Shown here: positions 24,518-33,604 of the stretch, in pieces | How the letters are laid out: each line of letters begins with the position of its first letter | How positions within the stretch are numbered: position 1 is the first letter of the stretch | Origin: an uncultured Formosa sp. | Lineage (GTDB): Bacteria > Bacteroidota > Bacteroidia > Flavobacteriales > Flavobacteriaceae | Assembly: GCF_947500765.1 (NCBI RefSeq) | Contig: NZ_CANMTH010000007.1 | Location: 62,001-126,000 of the forward strand | Length of the DNA stretch: 64,000 nucleotides | Direction: 5' to 3' | Notes under the pieces: model-generated | The model's input: the letters and a program-made list of their open reading frames with translations, nothing else | What the model was told of the DNA's origin: nothing | The model's database searches: none | Made by a program: the position numbers and the translations under genes

Positions 24518-25999
24518 ATGCAAGATTTTAAACCTTATTTTTACTTATGTGTGTTGTTATTATGCTTCACTAATTGTGCTAAAGACGAAGATGATTCTCC
24601 TGTAACTGTCTCAGACATAAATGATTTTGTTTGGAGAGGAATGAATACCTTTTATTTATATAAAGACGATGTGCCAAACTTATCTGATGATAGATTTGAG
24701 TCGACTGCAGCCTATGAAAGTTATTTAAATAATTTTTCTTCACCAGAAGATTTATTTTATAGTCTATTATATAATACAGATACAGAAGATCGGTTTAGTT
24801 GGATTACCGACGATTATATTGCGTTAGAACAATATTTTAATGGAGAATCGATAATTCACGGTATGGAATATGGATTGGTTAAATTAGGATCTGCCGATAC
24901 GGTATTCGGATATGTACGTTATGTCTTGCCTGGAACAGATGCCGAATCTAAAGGTATAAAACGTGGAGATATTTTTAATAGTGTAGATGGTGTTACGTTA
25001 TATTATAATTCTGCTTCAGATACTAATATAAATCTTTTAGAAGCCGATTCGTATAAAATAGGAATGGCAACATACAATAATCAAGGTACATTGACTACTA
25101 CAGACGATGTTGTAACTAGTACTTCAGAAGAAATTGTATTAGTAAAATCTACCTATACAGAAAATCCAATCTACGATCAAGAGGTTTTTGAAATCAATGG
25201 AAATAAAATAGGATATTTAATGTATAACGGATTTACTGGTACAGATGCTTTCGATTCACAATTAAACACTGCTTTCGGAACATTTAAAAGTGAAGGCGTA
25301 ACCAATTTGGTTTTAGATTTAAGGTATAATTCAGGAGGTTCTGTAAGTACAGCAACTTGGTTAGCTTCTATGATTACAGGACAATTTACAGGCGATGTTT
25401 TTGTGAAAGAAGAATGGAATAGCGATTGGCAATTGTATTTTGAAACAAATAGTCCAGAAGATTTGTTAAACCCATTTGTAGATGTTATGGAAAAAACAAC
25501 TACGTCAAATTCTGTTACATTTAGCGAAACCATAAATCATTTAAACCTTAGTAAGGTTTATGTTATTACTTCGCAAAGTACGGCATCTGCGAGTGAACTT
25601 ATTATAAATGGACTAACACCTTATATAGATGTGGTTCAGGTTGGAGATGTTACAGTTGGGAAATATCAAGCTTCTAGAACGCTTTACGATTCGCCAACAT
25701 TTAGCAAATCTGAAGTGAATGCTACACACACCTATGCCATGCAACCTTTAATTTATAAATCGTTAAATGCTAATGGAAATACAGACTATTTTGATGGTTT
25801 AGATCCAGATATTTATTTAAAAGAAGATTATGGAAACCTTGGTGTTTTAGGAGATATAAGTGAACCTTTATTGGCTGCGGCATTAAGTGATATTGTAGGA
25901 ACTGGTAGAAGACAAACTACGTATGAAAGTACAAATCAAAAAGAGGTAAGTAATAGTAAATCTATTCAACCGTTTTCAAATACTATGTATGTAGATTAA
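24518..25999 (+). CDS. S41-family peptidase lipoprotein (tail-specific protease type)
   Basis: A predicted 493-residue outer-envelope lipoprotein. The frame is open from 24416, but the signal sequence begins at MQDFKPYFYL (24518), with lipobox CFTNC (Cys20). A PDZ-like segment (VLPGTDAESKGIKRGDIFNSVDGV) precedes the S41 core, which has NLVLDLRYNSGGSV and the serine motif TSQSTASASELIINGL. The C-terminal Lys/Arg-rich tail is short. It probably degrades or processes exported proteins. The Dph6-like gene follows after nine bases. Confidence 0.88.
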   Translation: MQDFKPYFYLCVLLLCFTNCAKDEDDSPVTVSDINDFVWRGMNTFYLYKDDVPNLSDDRFESTAAYESYLNNFSSPEDLFYSLLYNTDTEDRFSWITDDYIALEQYFNGESIIHGMEYGLVKLGSADTVFGYVRYVLPGTDAESKGIKRGDIFNSVDGVTLYYNSASDTNINLLEADSYKIGMATYNNQGTLTTTDDVVTSTSEEIVLVKSTYTENPIYDQEVFEINGNKIGYLMYNGFTGTDAFDSQLNTAFGTFKSEGVTNLVLDLRYNSGGSVSTATWLASMITGQFTGDVFVKEEWNSDWQLYFETNSPEDLLNPFVDVMEKTTTSNSVTFSETINHLNLSKVYVITSQSTASASELIINGLTPYIDVVQVGDVTVGKYQASRTLYDSPTFSKSEVNATHTYAMQPLIYKSLNANGNTDYFDGLDPDIYLKEDYGNLGVLGDISEPLLAAALSDIVGTGRRQTTYESTNQKEVSNSKSIQPFSNTMYVD

Positions 26000-26008
26000 T
26001 TTTTTTTA

Positions 26009-26707
26009 ATGAATAAGACCTATTTTAATTGGAGTACAGGTAAAGATTCTGCTTTAGCATTGTATAAGTTATTGAAAGATGAAACCTATGTGGTTGAAAA
26101 ATTAGTGACTACCATAAACACGCATTCCAATCGTGTGTCTATGCATGGTTTACGTATAGAATTGCTAAAAGCTCAAACAGCTGCTATTGGGATCCTCGTT
26201 CAATATATTGAATTGCCAGAGCAGCCTACCATGTATGATTATAATGCTATTATGACTACGGCTACTAATCAATTAAAAGCAGAAGACTATACGCATGCTG
26301 CATTTGGTGATATTTTTTTAGAAGATTTAAAATTTTATAGAGAAATGCAATTGCTTGAAGTGGGCATAAATGGCGTGTTCCCTTTGTGGAAACGTAATAC
26401 TAAAAAATTAATTAATGAATTTTTAGATTTAGGTTTTAAAGCAATTGTAGTTTGTGCAGATGCAAAATATTTTAATGAAGATTTTGTAGGTACTATTCTA
26501 GATCATGACACAATTAATAACTTACCTGAAACAGTAGATCCGTGTGGAGAAAATGGAGAATTTCATACCTTTTGTTTCGACGGACCATTATTTAAAGCAC
26601 CAATTCCGTTTACAATAGGAGAGAAGATGTATCGCGAATACCCTCTACCTAATGATAAATCTAAACGCGCTGGATTTTGGTATTGTGATTTGATTCATGA
26701 AGATTGA
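26009..26707 (+). CDS. Dph6-related ATP pyrophosphatase
   Basis: A 232-residue adenine nucleotide alpha-hydrolase with the PP-loop WSTGKDSALALY (8-19) and family blocks MHGLRIELLKAQ and HAAFGDIFLEDLKFYREMQLLEVG. Often annotated diphthine-ammonia ligase by homology to eukaryotic Dph6. Bacteria lack diphthamide, so the real substrate is unknown. The VDPCGENGEFHTFCFDGPLF segment is conserved in this bacterial group. It is likely co-transcribed with the S41 peptidase. Confidence 0.82.
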   Translation: MNKTYFNWSTGKDSALALYKLLKDETYVVEKLVTTINTHSNRVSMHGLRIELLKAQTAAIGILVQYIELPEQPTMYDYNAIMTTATNQLKAEDYTHAAFGDIFLEDLKFYREMQLLEVGINGVFPLWKRNTKKLINEFLDLGFKAIVVCADAKYFNEDFVGTILDHDTINNLPETVDPCGENGEFHTFCFDGPLFKAPIPFTIGEKMYREYPLPNDKSKRAGFWYCDLIHED

Positions 26708-26715
26708 GACGTATA

Positions 26716-28272
26716 CTATTCTTCTTCAAAAACAGTATGCTGATATGCTCCTAGGTCTGGAGTATTTGTTCTATTAGTATTTAATAAATCTACGGGTACT
26801 TGGTTTGCATATAGCGTATTCCCTTGGTTAATAGCATTAGAATCTTCACCAATAATTAATTCGTTATTTGAACTATTTTTAAAAGCAGGGTCTTCATTAA
26901 AAATCATGTTTTCGTAATGTGTTGCATCTTCAAAATCATAATTAACGCCGGTATAACCATTGCTAGATGACACCTGAAAACGAGCTAAACAGTTTGTGAA
27001 TTTAAAGTTGAAAGCGACAGCATCATCTTCAATTTCGTCTAAAACAAATTCAGGATTATCATTTCCGTAAATAATGCAATTATTGAAATTAGCTTCAGAT
27101 AAATCGGCTAAATATGTTGTGTCATCATCGTTTACTAAGTAATTGTTAATTAATAAAGCAGGATATTGTCTAAAACTGCTACTCCAATAATTTGCTATTG
27201 TTGAATGTGTCACATTATAACGCCCTCCTAAAGTTCCAGCAAAAGACGATTGTCCGCTGTTATTAATTACTAAATTTTCTGCTGTAATAGAGGTGTTTCT
27301 TCCTAATACGCCAAAATTACTGCTATTATAAATTTGAGTATTTTTAAGTATTAATTTAGTGTCGTTTGGGTTTCCTTCGCTTAAAATGGCTACTGTTGCA
27401 TTTTTAATGGTGGCATAATTTATACTGTTATTTATACTTCCGTCATACAACCAAATTGTTCCCCATTGTCCAGGAGTATCTGAAAAACTAGGTTCTAAAC
27501 GATCGCCTTCAAAAATAACTTCGTTTTCTAAGTTTTCACTATCATTACTATATGTTCCGTTTACTTGCAATGAAGCGCCTTGACTTACAAATAAACCAGA
27601 ATCGGAATGAAAATGAAGTCGCGAACCAGCTTCGACAGTCATGGTTTTATTATTAGGAATAGCTGCATAGCCATAAATAACATATGGTTTTGTGTTGGTA
27701 AAGGTTAATTCGTCTTCGGTTAAAAAACGACCTTGAATAGTTGTTTCAACTTGTTGGCCGTTAATATCTAAAGTTAAGGTTTCTGCTATACCATCATCAC
27801 CTTTACTAGGATAAATAAATACTGCATCTCTAACAAGCGTTACTAAATCTACTTTCTGTGCATTGGTACCAGAGTCAAATTCAATCTCATCGGTGTATAA
27901 ATAAGTCGATTCAGAATTGGCAAAATTGTTATAATCTATAGTGGTTTCAATAAAAATATACATGCTGTCTTTTGCTAATATTTCTACATCTTCAAAGATT
28001 TTTCCTGACATGCCATCTACATTTAAACGGTATTCAGAATCTTCACCAAGAGCTAATTTAAGCGACGGAATAACAATATCATTATCACTATTATTATAAA
28101 CTTTTAAGTTATATGTGCTTGATCCAATGTTTGAGAAAACGGTGTCTAGATATACGGTATCTTTAGAAAAGGTAAGAGTACCTGTACTTGGAGAAAAATC
28201 GAAATCTTTTCTGCAAGAACTCCAAAGCATTAAAAAAAGAAAACACGAAATAAAATAGAAAATACGTTTCAT
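26716..28272 (-). CDS. Large lipoprotein, probably right-handed beta-helix
   Basis: A 518-residue lipoprotein (signal ending WSSC, Cys20). After an N-terminal beta-sandwich-like part (TGTLTFSKDTVYLDTVFSNIGSS, resembling DUF1573-type domains), repeated short segments of the form NATVAI-x-LILKNTQIYNSSNFGVLG and ENLVINNSGQ look like parallel beta-helix coils (about 210-460). It ends with the LGAYQ motif common in choice-of-anchor and polysaccharide-related beta-helix proteins. Surface role and ligand are unknown. It is convergent with the Dph6-like gene with an eight-base gap. Confidence 0.7.
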   Translation of the reverse strand: MKRIFYFISCFLFLMLWSSCRKDFDFSPSTGTLTFSKDTVYLDTVFSNIGSSTYNLKVYNNSDNDIVIPSLKLALGEDSEYRLNVDGMSGKIFEDVEILAKDSMYIFIETTIDYNNFANSESTYLYTDEIEFDSGTNAQKVDLVTLVRDAVFIYPSKGDDGIAETLTLDINGQQVETTIQGRFLTEDELTFTNTKPYVIYGYAAIPNNKTMTVEAGSRLHFHSDSGLFVSQGASLQVNGTYSNDSENLENEVIFEGDRLEPSFSDTPGQWGTIWLYDGSINNSINYATIKNATVAILSEGNPNDTKLILKNTQIYNSSNFGVLGRNTSITAENLVINNSGQSSFAGTLGGRYNVTHSTIANYWSSSFRQYPALLINNYLVNDDDTTYLADLSEANFNNCIIYGNDNPEFVLDEIEDDAVAFNFKFTNCLARFQVSSSNGYTGVNYDFEDATHYENMIFNEDPAFKNSSNNELIIGEDSNAINQGNTLYANQVPVDLLNTNRTNTPDLGAYQHTVFEEE

Positions 28273-28447
28273 AATAGTAAACTGAATCTCTGTTTTTGAG
28301 ATTTTATGTAAAAATATAACTTTTACTCAATAATTGATAGTTAATAGTTAGAGGTTTACTCTGAATATAAAAGATATTTTCTGTACGCTTCAAATAATTT
28401 ATAATCTGAGAAGTTTAGAAATGTTAGATCTCTTATTATAAACTTAA

Positions 28448-28837
28448 TTATTGAAATATATCCTTAACGTCTTGTGGTATTCTTGTCGGACGTTTGGTTT
28501 TAGTATGTATTAAACACCAATGTGTTTCTGCGCTTAGCATGAGCTTATCTGTTTCTGTATGATATAATTCGACCACACGAATAGATTTTACGCCCACAGC
28601 TTTTTTAATATAAGTTTTCAGTAATAACTCATCACCTAATAGGGCTTCGCCTTTATAATAAATATGATGCTCTATTACTACCCAAATGTATAATTCTTGC
28701 ATGTCTGGAGTTGCTGTTTGTTGCCAGTGACCTTTAGCAACATCTTGAATCCATTGTACGTATCTTACATTATTTACGTGGTTTAAATCGTCTAAGTCGT
28801 CTTCGGTAACAGTAACCTTAAGTTCAAATTCTTTCAT
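28448..28837 (-). CDS. Acyl-CoA thioesterase (hotdog fold)
   Basis: A 129-residue 4-hydroxybenzoyl-CoA/YbgC-type thioesterase. The N-terminal DLDDLNHVNNVRYVQWIQD (about 15-33) holds the catalytic-site Asn/His block, and IEHHIYYKGEALLGDELLL is the central strand. It hydrolyses acyl-CoA of unknown chain length. It starts three bases after the glutaminyl-cyclase gene on the same strand, so they form a two-gene operon. Confidence 0.85.
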   Translation of the reverse strand: MKEFELKVTVTEDDLDDLNHVNNVRYVQWIQDVAKGHWQQTATPDMQELYIWVVIEHHIYYKGEALLGDELLLKTYIKKAVGVKSIRVVELYHTETDKLMLSAETHWCLIHTKTKRPTRIPQDVKDIFQ

Positions 28838-28840
28838 GAA

Positions 28841-29878
28841 TTATTGCTTAGGTTTTACGGTAACTTCAAATAATTTGTCCCAACGTTTTCCGGTAACAAA
28901 TAATGTTTTGGTTGTGGGATTAAAAGCCATTCCGTTTAAAACATCTAAACCTTGATGTTGTGTTACTTTCTTTTTAAGTGGTGTAAAATCGATAACGCCT
29001 TCTACAGCTCCGTTTTTAGGATTAATAATAGCGACACCATCTTTTTGGTAAATGTTAGCATAGATTTTTCCATTTATCCATTCTAATTCATTTACACGTC
29101 CAATTTTTCCTTTATTAGTGTACACTTGTATATAGCTTTTTTCTTCTAAAGTTTCTGGGTCTAGAATCCATATTTTTTCAGTTCCATCACTTTTATATAA
29201 TACGTTACCATCGTTACAAAGTCCCCAACCTTCTTTACTATTATTGTATTTAAAGCTTGATTTTTTTTCAAGTGTATTGGCGTCATAAACAAACCCTGTT
29301 CCTTTTTGCCAAGTTAATTGATACAGTTTATGGTTTAAAACTGTTAATCCTTCTCCAAAATATTCGTCGGCTAAGTTTACATTTTTCATAACATTCCCCG
29401 TTTTATAATCTACTTTTCTAAGTTTAGACTCTTCATATTGTCCCGTACTTTCATATAAAGTATCATTATAAAATTCTAATCCTTGTGTGTATGATGTAAT
29501 ATCGTGAGGGTATGTGTTTAGTAATTCGAAAGTATAAACGGTAGGGTGTTTATCGTTTAAAATAAGGAGAGGGGAAGTGATGGTTTGTAATTCTCCGTTG
29601 GTATAAATAATTGCTTTTATGTTTTGCTTTCCTAGTTTTTGTAAACTTAAGTTTGAACTTGCTGAAATTTTATTGTCGTTAATAAAATATGCCACCGAGT
29701 CAATTTTAAGGTTTTTCGGATTGTTTATAGAGAGGTTTAAGTCCTTATGAAGTGAAATTCCGTTGCCAGGAGCATTAGTTTGTAAAGAAAAATCACTTTT
29801 TTTGTCGTTAGAGCTACTTCCGCAAGAAAATAATATAGCGCCTAAAAATATGATAGAGAGTATGTTGCTAGGTTTCAT
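28841..29878 (-). CDS. Glutaminyl-peptide cyclotransferase lipoprotein (plant/bacterial beta-propeller type)
   Basis: A 345-residue lipoprotein (ILFSC, Cys19). The C-terminal 230 residues match the five-bladed beta-propeller glutaminyl cyclase family: YPHDITSYTQGLEFYNDTLYESTG (in parts), NVNLADEYFGEGLTVLNHKLYQLTW, EGWGLCNDGNVLYKSDG and the end block GMAFNPTTKTLFVTGKRWDKLFEV. It converts N-terminal glutamine of periplasmic proteins to pyroglutamate. In Bacteroidota the cyclised Gln is common on exported proteins, which fits its envelope location. It is divergent from the SRP RNA gene. Confidence 0.9.
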   Translation of the reverse strand: MKPSNILSIIFLGAILFSCGSSSNDKKSDFSLQTNAPGNGISLHKDLNLSINNPKNLKIDSVAYFINDNKISASSNLSLQKLGKQNIKAIIYTNGELQTITSPLLILNDKHPTVYTFELLNTYPHDITSYTQGLEFYNDTLYESTGQYEESKLRKVDYKTGNVMKNVNLADEYFGEGLTVLNHKLYQLTWQKGTGFVYDANTLEKKSSFKYNNSKEGWGLCNDGNVLYKSDGTEKIWILDPETLEEKSYIQVYTNKGKIGRVNELEWINGKIYANIYQKDGVAIINPKNGAVEGVIDFTPLKKKVTQHQGLDVLNGMAFNPTTKTLFVTGKRWDKLFEVTVKPKQ

Positions 29879-29932
29879 TTGTGAAATTTAATTTTAAGCA
29901 ATTTATTTATTTAAAATCAGTTAAAAAAATCA

Positions 29933-29962
29933 TTGCGTAAAAATAAAAAGAATGTATCTTTG
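29933..29962 (+). promoter_or_regulatory. Promoter of the SRP RNA gene
   Basis: TTG (29933-29935), 19 bases, TATCTTTG (29955-29962): an exact Bacteroidota promoter, with the RNA beginning four to five bases after the -7 box. Confidence 0.85.
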
Positions 29963-29966
29963 CAGC

Positions 29967-30060
29967 GGCAAGTCCTACACAACCAGCTCCTGTTGAATCC
30001 TCCAGGGCGGGAACGCAGCAAAGGTAAATGGTCGTAGCGGTGTGATGTAGGTAGCTTGCC
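29967..30060 (+). ncRNA. ffs: Bacterial small SRP RNA (4.5S)
   Basis: A 94-base RNA whose ends GGCAAG and CTTGCC pair. The universally conserved SRP domain IV loop is present: CCTGTTGAATCCTCCAGG, then GGGAACGCAGCAAAGGTAA (about 29988-30027). It binds Ffh for targeting of membrane proteins. A run of Ts directly follows (30061-30067), acting as terminator. It has its own promoter and is unlinked to ffh. Confidence 0.95.
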
Positions 30061-30150
30061 TTTTTTTATGCCTTATAGTTTCCTAAATTTCTCTTCATTT
30101 TTCCCCTTTTTAAATTGTATTTTTGTCAACATAAATAGAGTAATAGTTTT

Positions 30151-30954
30151 ATGTCTAAAGTTGTATTAATTACAGGTGGTTCCTCTGGAATAGGAAAATC
30201 TATAGGAACGTTTTTATCAGAAAAAGGATTCAAAGTTTATGGCACAAGCCGATCTCCAGAGCGTTATACTTCAAGTAAATTTCCCATTTTAAAATTAGAT
30301 GTAAAAGATGCATCTACAATTTCCAGTTGCGTACAGTCGCTTTTAGAAAAAGAAGATCATATAGATGTATTAATTAATAATGCTGGTGTCGGGATTACAG
30401 GGCCGATAGAAGAAATTCCGATAGAAGAAATGAAAAGTCATTTCGATACAAATTTCTTTGGTCCGTTACAGGTTATAAAGGCTGTGCTGCCACAAATGCG
30501 TAAGCAAAAAGAAGGATTAATTATTAACATAACTTCTATTGCTGGCTATATGGGCTTACCGTATCGTGGGATTTATAGTGCAAGTAAAGGGGCGTTAGAG
30601 TTAGTTACAGAAGCATATAGAATGGAGCTTAAGAGTTTTAATATTAAAATGACTAATGTTGCGCCAGGCGATTTTGCAACCAATATTGCTGCAGGCCGTT
30701 TTCATGCGCCAGTGAATGAGAATTCACCTTACAAAACCCCATACGGAAACACATTAGAACTTATGAATTCTCATGTCGATTCTGGTAAAGATCCTAAAAT
30801 TATGGCTGAAGCTATTTTTAAAGTTATTTCTACCAAGGATCCTAAAATACATTATAAAGTAGGCGAATTTATTCAGAAAGTTTCAATTGTTTTAAAACGT
30901 ATTTTGCCAGACAAGATGTATGAGAGAATGTTGCTAAATCATTATAAACTTTAG
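30151..30954 (+). CDS. Short-chain dehydrogenase/reductase
   Basis: A 267-residue SDR: N-terminal nucleotide-binding TGGSSGIGKSIG (7-18), NNAGVG (about 82-87), catalytic Ser in NITSIAGYMG and YSASKGA (Tyr-x3-Lys). Residues after the GG motif (GTSRSPERY) favour NADP. The substrate is unknown; an extended C-terminal part (DKMYERMLLNHYKL) resembles sepiapterin/retinol-type SDRs. Confidence 0.85.
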   Translation: MSKVVLITGGSSGIGKSIGTFLSEKGFKVYGTSRSPERYTSSKFPILKLDVKDASTISSCVQSLLEKEDHIDVLINNAGVGITGPIEEIPIEEMKSHFDTNFFGPLQVIKAVLPQMRKQKEGLIINITSIAGYMGLPYRGIYSASKGALELVTEAYRMELKSFNIKMTNVAPGDFATNIAAGRFHAPVNENSPYKTPYGNTLELMNSHVDSGKDPKIMAEAIFKVISTKDPKIHYKVGEFIQKVSIVLKRILPDKMYERMLLNHYKL

Positions 30955-31069
30955 TTAGTAAACGTTTACGTAAATAATTGATGTTATTTTGTGCAAAAGC
31001 ACAGAATATACATCCATATTATTGTAAATTAGCAAACAAGAATGTACAATTATAATTAAACACAGAATA

Positions 31070-31723
31070 ATGAAATTTTTTATTGATACAGCAAATTTAG
31101 CTCAAATTAAAGAAGCACAAGAATTAGGTGTTCTTGATGGTGTTACAACTAACCCGTCTTTAATGGCAAAAGAAGGTATTACAGGACACGATAATATTTT
31201 AAAACATTACGTAGACATTTGTAATATTGTTGAAGGAGATGTAAGTGCCGAAGTTATTTCTACAGATTTTGAAGGAATGATTAAAGAAGGTGAAGCTTTA
31301 GCTGAATTACACGAGCAAATAGTTGTAAAATTACCAATGATTAAAGATGGTATTAAAGCATGTAAGTATTTTTCAGAAAAAGGAATTAGAACAAACGTTA
31401 CTTTAGTATTTTCTCCAGGTCAAGCGTTGTTAGCAGCAAAAGCAGGTGCAACTTATGTGTCTCCTTTTATTGGGCGTTTAGATGATATTTCTACAGACGG
31501 TTTAAACCTTATTGCAGAAATTCGTCTTATTTACGATAATTATGGTTTCGAAACTCAAATCTTAGCAGCTTCTGTTCGTCACACAATGCATGTTATAGAT
31601 TGTGCTAAATTAGGAGCAGATGTTATGACTGGACCTTTAAGTTCTATCGAAGGTTTATTAAAGCACCCACTTACAGATAGTGGTTTAGCTAAGTTTTTAG
31701 AAGATTATAAAAAAGGGAATTAA
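31070..31723 (+). CDS. fsa: Fructose-6-phosphate aldolase / small transaldolase
   Basis: A 217-residue class I aldolase of the short transaldolase group. Family motifs are [10 protein letters not shown] (1-10), [15 protein letters not shown] (about 22-36), and the Schiff-base lysine in [12 protein letters not shown]. It is shorter than the TalB type (about 317). Family members act as transaldolase or as fructose-6-phosphate aldolase, and sequence alone does not decide. Its product joins pentose phosphate and glycolytic pools. It is followed by a terminator. Confidence 0.9.
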   Translation: MKFFIDTANLAQIKEAQELGVLDGVTTNPSLMAKEGITGHDNILKHYVDICNIVEGDVSAEVISTDFEGMIKEGEALAELHEQIVVKLPMIKDGIKACKYFSEKGIRTNVTLVFSPGQALLAAKAGATYVSPFIGRLDDISTDGLNLIAEIRLIYDNYGFETQILAASVRHTMHVIDCAKLGADVMTGPLSSIEGLLKHPLTDSGLAKFLEDYKKGN

Positions 31724-31746
31724 TTCCTGATTTTAATACTATATAG

Positions 31747-31780
31747 AAATCCTTAACTGTAAATGTTAAGGATTTTTTTT
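31747..31780 (+). terminator. Terminator after the transaldolase
   Basis: An 11-base-pair stem (31747-31757 with 31765-31775), seven-base loop, and a run of eight Ts. Confidence 0.88.
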
Positions 31781-31989
31781 GTACTTATTTTAACCCTTTT
31801 AATTTCTAATGCAATGTGTTCTAGCTTTAAAGTTTAGATTTTAATTAATTTATATGAAAGTTAATATATTTTAAAATAGAGACTTTAACGTTGTTAAATT
31901 GTTAGAATTCCTTTTCTTGTTTTAAGAATTAAGTGTTTGGTTTTTAAAATTAATACGAAAGTCGTAAAAATGAAGAATTAATATTAAAA

Positions 31990-32009
31990 ACTAAGTATTA
32001 TTACTTAAT
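31990..32009. promoter_or_regulatory. Palindromic operator-like site 1
   Basis: TAAGTA (31992-31997), TTAT, TACTTA (32002-32007): a perfect 6-4-6 dyad inside ACTAAGTATTATTACTTAAT. A second copy lies 136 bases downstream. Confidence 0.55.
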
Positions 32010-32125
32010 ATTGTATTGAATACTTAATTTTTAGATGTTGTGTGTGTGGCTTCAGTTTTGTTAAAGCAATTGTTTTTCAGTGGGTTCTGTGATAATTATT
32101 TAGAAAATGTCATGACTAATTTAAA

Positions 32126-32145
32126 ACTAAGTATTTATACTTAAT
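32126..32145. promoter_or_regulatory. Palindromic operator-like site 2
   Basis: TAAGTA (32128-32133), TTTA, TACTTA (32138-32143): the same 6-4-6 dyad in the same flanks (AAACTAAGTATT and TACTTAAT) as site 1. Its centre is about 95 bases before the porin ATG. Confidence 0.55.
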
Positions 32146-32230
32146 GTTCTGGTGTTGTTGTAATAGTAAACAGAGCATGATATCCATTTAGTTATAAAAA
32201 TAAATAATTAACCAACCAAAAAAATAAAAA

Positions 32231-33538
32231 ATGAAGAAGCAATTAATAGTTTTAGCCTTTTTTTTAGGGAGTTTACAGGTCCTTCAAGCTCAATTTACTT
32301 TAGACGGAGAGTTTAGACCACGTGCAGAATATCGTCATGGATTTGGAAGTTTATTTCCAGAAAGTGCCGAACCAGGATTTTCTATTAATACTAGAGCGCG
32401 TTTAAATGCGGGTTACAAAACTGAAACGTATACGTTTTATTTGAGTATGCAGGATGTGTTAACTTGGGGGGAGAATAGACAGATTAATTCTGTAGATACG
32501 AATAATTCGTTTGCTATTTTTCAGGCTTGGGCAGATATTAAATTAGGATCAGGATTCACAACAAAAATTGGCCGACAAGTTTTGTCATACGACGATCAGC
32601 GTATATTAGGAGGTCTCGATTGGGCGCAAATGGGACGTAATCATGATGCCGCTTTAATTCGTTATAAAAAAGGAAGTTTAATGTTTGATGTTGGTTTAGC
32701 TTTTAATCAAGATTTCGATAGTAATACTAGTGATATTAGTGGTTATGTAAGTACAGGAAATGAATATACCGAAGATCCCAATTTCTTTACATATAAAGCC
32801 ATGCAATATGGATATTTAAAAAAGGAATGGAGTACGTTTTCTGCAAGTTTATTAGTTATGAATAATACTTTTCAAAATTATGAATTGATAGATGGGGTAA
32901 GAACTTACGGTGGTTTTGGAGTGAGTAGTTTAGAGACTATTGGAACACATTTAAAGTATAATTCTGGTGCTTTTGTGTTGGAAGGTAATGCCTATTTGCA
33001 GGCAGGAGAACGTGTTAATGATTTAAGTGTAAAAAGTGCATTTTTATTAGGATTAGAGGCTAGTTATAAATTAACTAGTAAGGTTGGGTTAGGAGCAGGA
33101 ATAGAGGTTGTAAGCGGTAATGATGAAGATGCAGGTGAGACTGGAGCATTTTTCCCGTTGTATGGAACTAATCATAAATTTAATGGCTTTATGGATTATT
33201 TTTATGTAGGAAATCATGCCAATTCTGTTGGTTTAGTTGATGTGCATGTAAGTGCTAATTTTACTTTAAATGAGACTTCTAGTTTATTGGTTAAAGTCTT
33301 GAATTTTAGTGGAGAACAAGAATTAGTAAGTGGCGAAAAATCTTTAGGTACAGAAATAGATTTAGTGTATTCTAAAAAGTTTAATGGTTTTGATTTAAAA
33401 TTAGGTTATTCTCAAATGTTTGCTTCAGATGGAATGTACGAACTAAAAGGTATACTTAAGGATGATGCTACAGACATGCAAAATTGGGCTTGGGCAATGT
33501 TAGTATTAAAACCAAAGTTTTTAAACGGTACGAAATAA
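32231..33538 (+). CDS. Alginate-export-type outer-membrane porin
   Basis: A 435-residue protein with a signal peptide (1-20, cleaved near LQAQ) and a predicted 16- to 18-strand barrel. The N-terminal block EFRPRAEYRHGFG, then FSINTRARLNAGYK and IKLGSGFTTKIGRQVLSYDDQRILGGLDWAQMGRNHDA (in parts), is the signature of the AlgE-like Alginate_exp family in Bacteroidota. Despite the name, most members are unspecific channels of unknown substrate. It is a single-gene unit with a terminator behind and a 507-base leader with palindromes in front. Confidence 0.82.
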   Translation: MKKQLIVLAFFLGSLQVLQAQFTLDGEFRPRAEYRHGFGSLFPESAEPGFSINTRARLNAGYKTETYTFYLSMQDVLTWGENRQINSVDTNNSFAIFQAWADIKLGSGFTTKIGRQVLSYDDQRILGGLDWAQMGRNHDAALIRYKKGSLMFDVGLAFNQDFDSNTSDISGYVSTGNEYTEDPNFFTYKAMQYGYLKKEWSTFSASLLVMNNTFQNYELIDGVRTYGGFGVSSLETIGTHLKYNSGAFVLEGNAYLQAGERVNDLSVKSAFLLGLEASYKLTSKVGLGAGIEVVSGNDEDAGETGAFFPLYGTNHKFNGFMDYFYVGNHANSVGLVDVHVSANFTLNETSSLLVKVLNFSGEQELVSGEKSLGTEIDLVYSKKFNGFDLKLGYSQMFASDGMYELKGILKDDATDMQNWAWAMLVLKPKFLNGTK

Positions 33539-33563
33539 AAGTAGAATTAGTTAATTAAGTAAG

Positions 33564-33597
33564 AAAAACCTCAATGTAAAAGTTGAGGTTTTTTTTT
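33564..33597. terminator. Terminator after the porin gene
   Basis: Stem AAAAACCTCAA (33564-33574) with 33583-33593, eight-base loop, long T-run. It lies between convergent genes. Confidence 0.85.
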
Positions 33598-33604
33598 GTT
33601 TAAT

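Larger units (their letters stand above)
31781..32230. other. 450-base non-coding leader upstream of the porin gene
   Basis: No convincing gene is seen on either strand. The region is very AT-rich and holds two near-identical palindromes (31990-32009 and 32126-32145), plus single half-sites TACTTA at 31782-31787 and 32021-32026. A perfect GTATTGAATAC inverted repeat lies at 32013-32023. It is probably a regulatory region for the porin gene at 32231. Confidence 0.6.
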
